This document shows positions 63,701 to 64,000 of a stretch of 64,000 bases of DNA, in pieces. The position numbers and the translations under genes were made by a program. The stretch is from NCBI GenBank assembly GCA_963920705.1, contig OY987227.1, positions 9,837,602-9,901,601 of the forward strand, written 5' to 3'. The notes beneath the pieces were generated by a model. The model was not told the DNA's origin. It ran no database searches and saw only the letters and a program-made list of their open reading frames with translations. Positions within the stretch are counted from its first letter, which is position 1. Every line of letters starts with the position of its first letter. The stretch is from Odiellus spinosus (Eukaryota > Arthropoda > Arachnida > Opiliones > Phalangiidae).

Positions 63701-63732
63701 TAGCACCGACGTTGACCCGGAACTGGCGGCGA
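51778..63732 (-). CDS. Transmembrane protein: SUEL lectin - CUB - sushi - TM - acidic tail (5' partial)
   Basis: Receptor-like single-pass protein of unknown function. Seven exons, 63,453-63,732; 62,028-62,134; 56,280-56,654; 55,290-55,469; 52,696-52,815; 52,535-52,616; 51,778-51,862, encode about 408 residues after the missing signal exon. Every junction is GT-AG with matching phase; the CUB, sushi and stalk exons are phase 1-1 modules. The SUEL galactose-binding lectin domain (residues 1-128) has eight cysteines, LRCESTEYLLTI and an end like the family's C-terminal block (ITVEYQC), but an acidic Asp/Glu-rich insert and no YGR. The CUB has all four cysteines (RFCNYP, GYISSPGYP, NCTWNI, CDEALSVYDG, ACG). 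The sushi domain runs GCPTLPPPKDGY to QQWNTTVPAAC with one extra cysteine. A stalk follows, then TM (ALMASLILGNIIVMIIIL), stop-transfer KIRR and a 27-residue Asp/Glu/Pro tail. The start exon lies beyond 63,733. I infer one gene from phases and order; transcripts would confirm it. Confidence 0.88.
52050..52440. repeat. Degenerate 40-50 bp tandem repeat in an intron of the lectin/CUB gene
   Basis: GGAACCAAG, TTATAGACATTTCAGTGCA and similar words recur from 52,070 to 52,280. Then CAACGTTGAACCAAGGCATA then AGCTAGCAAGA repeats two to three times from 52,350 to 52,420. Located between the TM exon and the tail exon. Confidence 0.7.
53170..53440 (-). repeat. Inverted-orientation copy of the GTTCACAC/AAATCGATT family
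   Basis: Starts CCCCGTTCACACTAGAGATA; contains CAATCGATTTGAATCGATTT, GGGAACCAGTTTCAAATCG and ATATCGGTTTGATTTTAAC, matching the plus-oriented copies in reverse. It lies in the intron between the sushi and stalk exons. Confidence 0.7.
54190..54740. repeat. Dispersed repeat related to 33,027-33,270, with a long poly(A) run at its right
   Basis: Shares AGCGTTCTTAAGAAA, AGTACTTTTACGAAAAAA and GCGAAAGCGACCTTATCAC with the 33-kb copy. A run of about 35 A (54,691-54,725) is followed by TGGTGAGAGCATCACTTTAAA, an inverted form of the GTGAGGCTGTCACC terminus seen at 6,584. Intronic. Confidence 0.55.
56010..56140. repeat. Inverted repeat in the intron between CUB and sushi exons
   Basis: GGATGTTCGTCCCAGAA and its inverted partner TTCTGGGACGAATTACTCGG bound about 130 bp that also contain two copies of AAATTCGATATGGACAAAAT-like sequence. 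A minus-strand open frame across it (55,953-56,231) is not regarded as coding. Confidence 0.5.
56655..62027. other. Large intron (SUEL to CUB) with homopolymer runs, no exon recognised
   Basis: The 5.4-kb gap between SUEL and CUB exons contains long A runs (57,521-57,551 and about 57,874-57,900) and AT-rich sequence. Minus-strand open frames there show no extracellular-domain cysteine pattern. Plus-strand frames such as 58,057-58,386 and 60,825-61,031 have no recognisable features. Confidence 0.5.
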
Positions 63733-63808
63733 CTACAAATAGAAAACAACAATTTACACCAATTAATATTAATTACCAGATGAATTTAATTAACCATAAC
63801 AGCGCGCA

Positions 63809-63913
63809 TAAGCTACGTTCACACTTGACACTTTGAAGTCGTCGGTTTTCCAACCGTTTTTATGAATCAAATCGACTATTCAAGTAATTCCTCTAGTGTG
63901 AACACGGCTTTTT
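63809..63913. mobile_element. Compact GTTCACAC MITE
   Basis: About 105 bp with inverted ends GCTACGTTCACACTTGACA and TCTAGTGTGAACACGGCTT. It lies just upstream of the first lectin exon found, in the intron leading to the missing signal exon. Confidence 0.7.
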
Positions 63914-64000
63914 GTAAAATAGTCGATTTAAAAGATTTTTCTGCAGCTATAGGATTGTAATAATATCGTAAGTTATTCAGTATGGTCAATACATTTTGCG

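Overview
This is an AT-rich eukaryotic window from an animal, probably a marine invertebrate. The evidence is spliced genes with GT-AG introns, a vesicular GABA/glycine transporter, a tetraspanin, two astacin-MAM metalloproteases, a membrane protein combining SUEL lectin, CUB and sushi modules, and dense small DNA transposons, satellites and a poly(A)-tailed SINE. The species cannot be read from the sequence. A spiralian or other non-vertebrate bilaterian is my guess only.

Layout. Positions 1-19,000 hold no gene I can support. They are packed with repeats: tandem arrays near 1.2, 6.6-7.6 and 15.0-16.0 kb, and elements with terminal inverted repeats at 2.9, 4.6, 6.6, 8.4, 13.8 and 14.8 kb. VIAAT (SLC32) is at 20,308-22,007 (+), in two exons and complete. 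From 22 to 29.5 kb there are AT-rich repeats, a long array of about 31-bp units (23.8-24.4 kb), a degenerate duplicated block (24.9-26.6 kb) and a SINE (27,752-28,082, minus). A tetraspanin lies at 29,528-31,854 (minus), with six exons found and the first exon not located. From 32 to 43.8 kb there are only repeats and short unsupported ORFs. Two tandem astacin-MAM paralogues follow, both on the minus strand: copy A at 43,801-45,882 (8 exons, 403 aa) and copy B at 46,165-49,663 (9 exons, 409 aa). From 51,778 to 63,732 (minus) lies a receptor-like gene, SUEL lectin - CUB - sushi - transmembrane - acidic tail, whose first exon lies beyond the window.

How the genes relate. There is no operon logic here. 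The two astacins arose by tandem duplication and keep the same exon phases, except for one intron present only in copy B. That intron is made largely of a 27-bp minisatellite and a small inverted-repeat element. All exon joins were checked by reading frame: coding lengths sum to whole codons (1,212 and 1,230 nt for the astacins, 1,638 nt for VIAAT), and phases match across every junction of the tetraspanin and lectin genes. All domain calls are by eye from known family motifs; no database search was possible.
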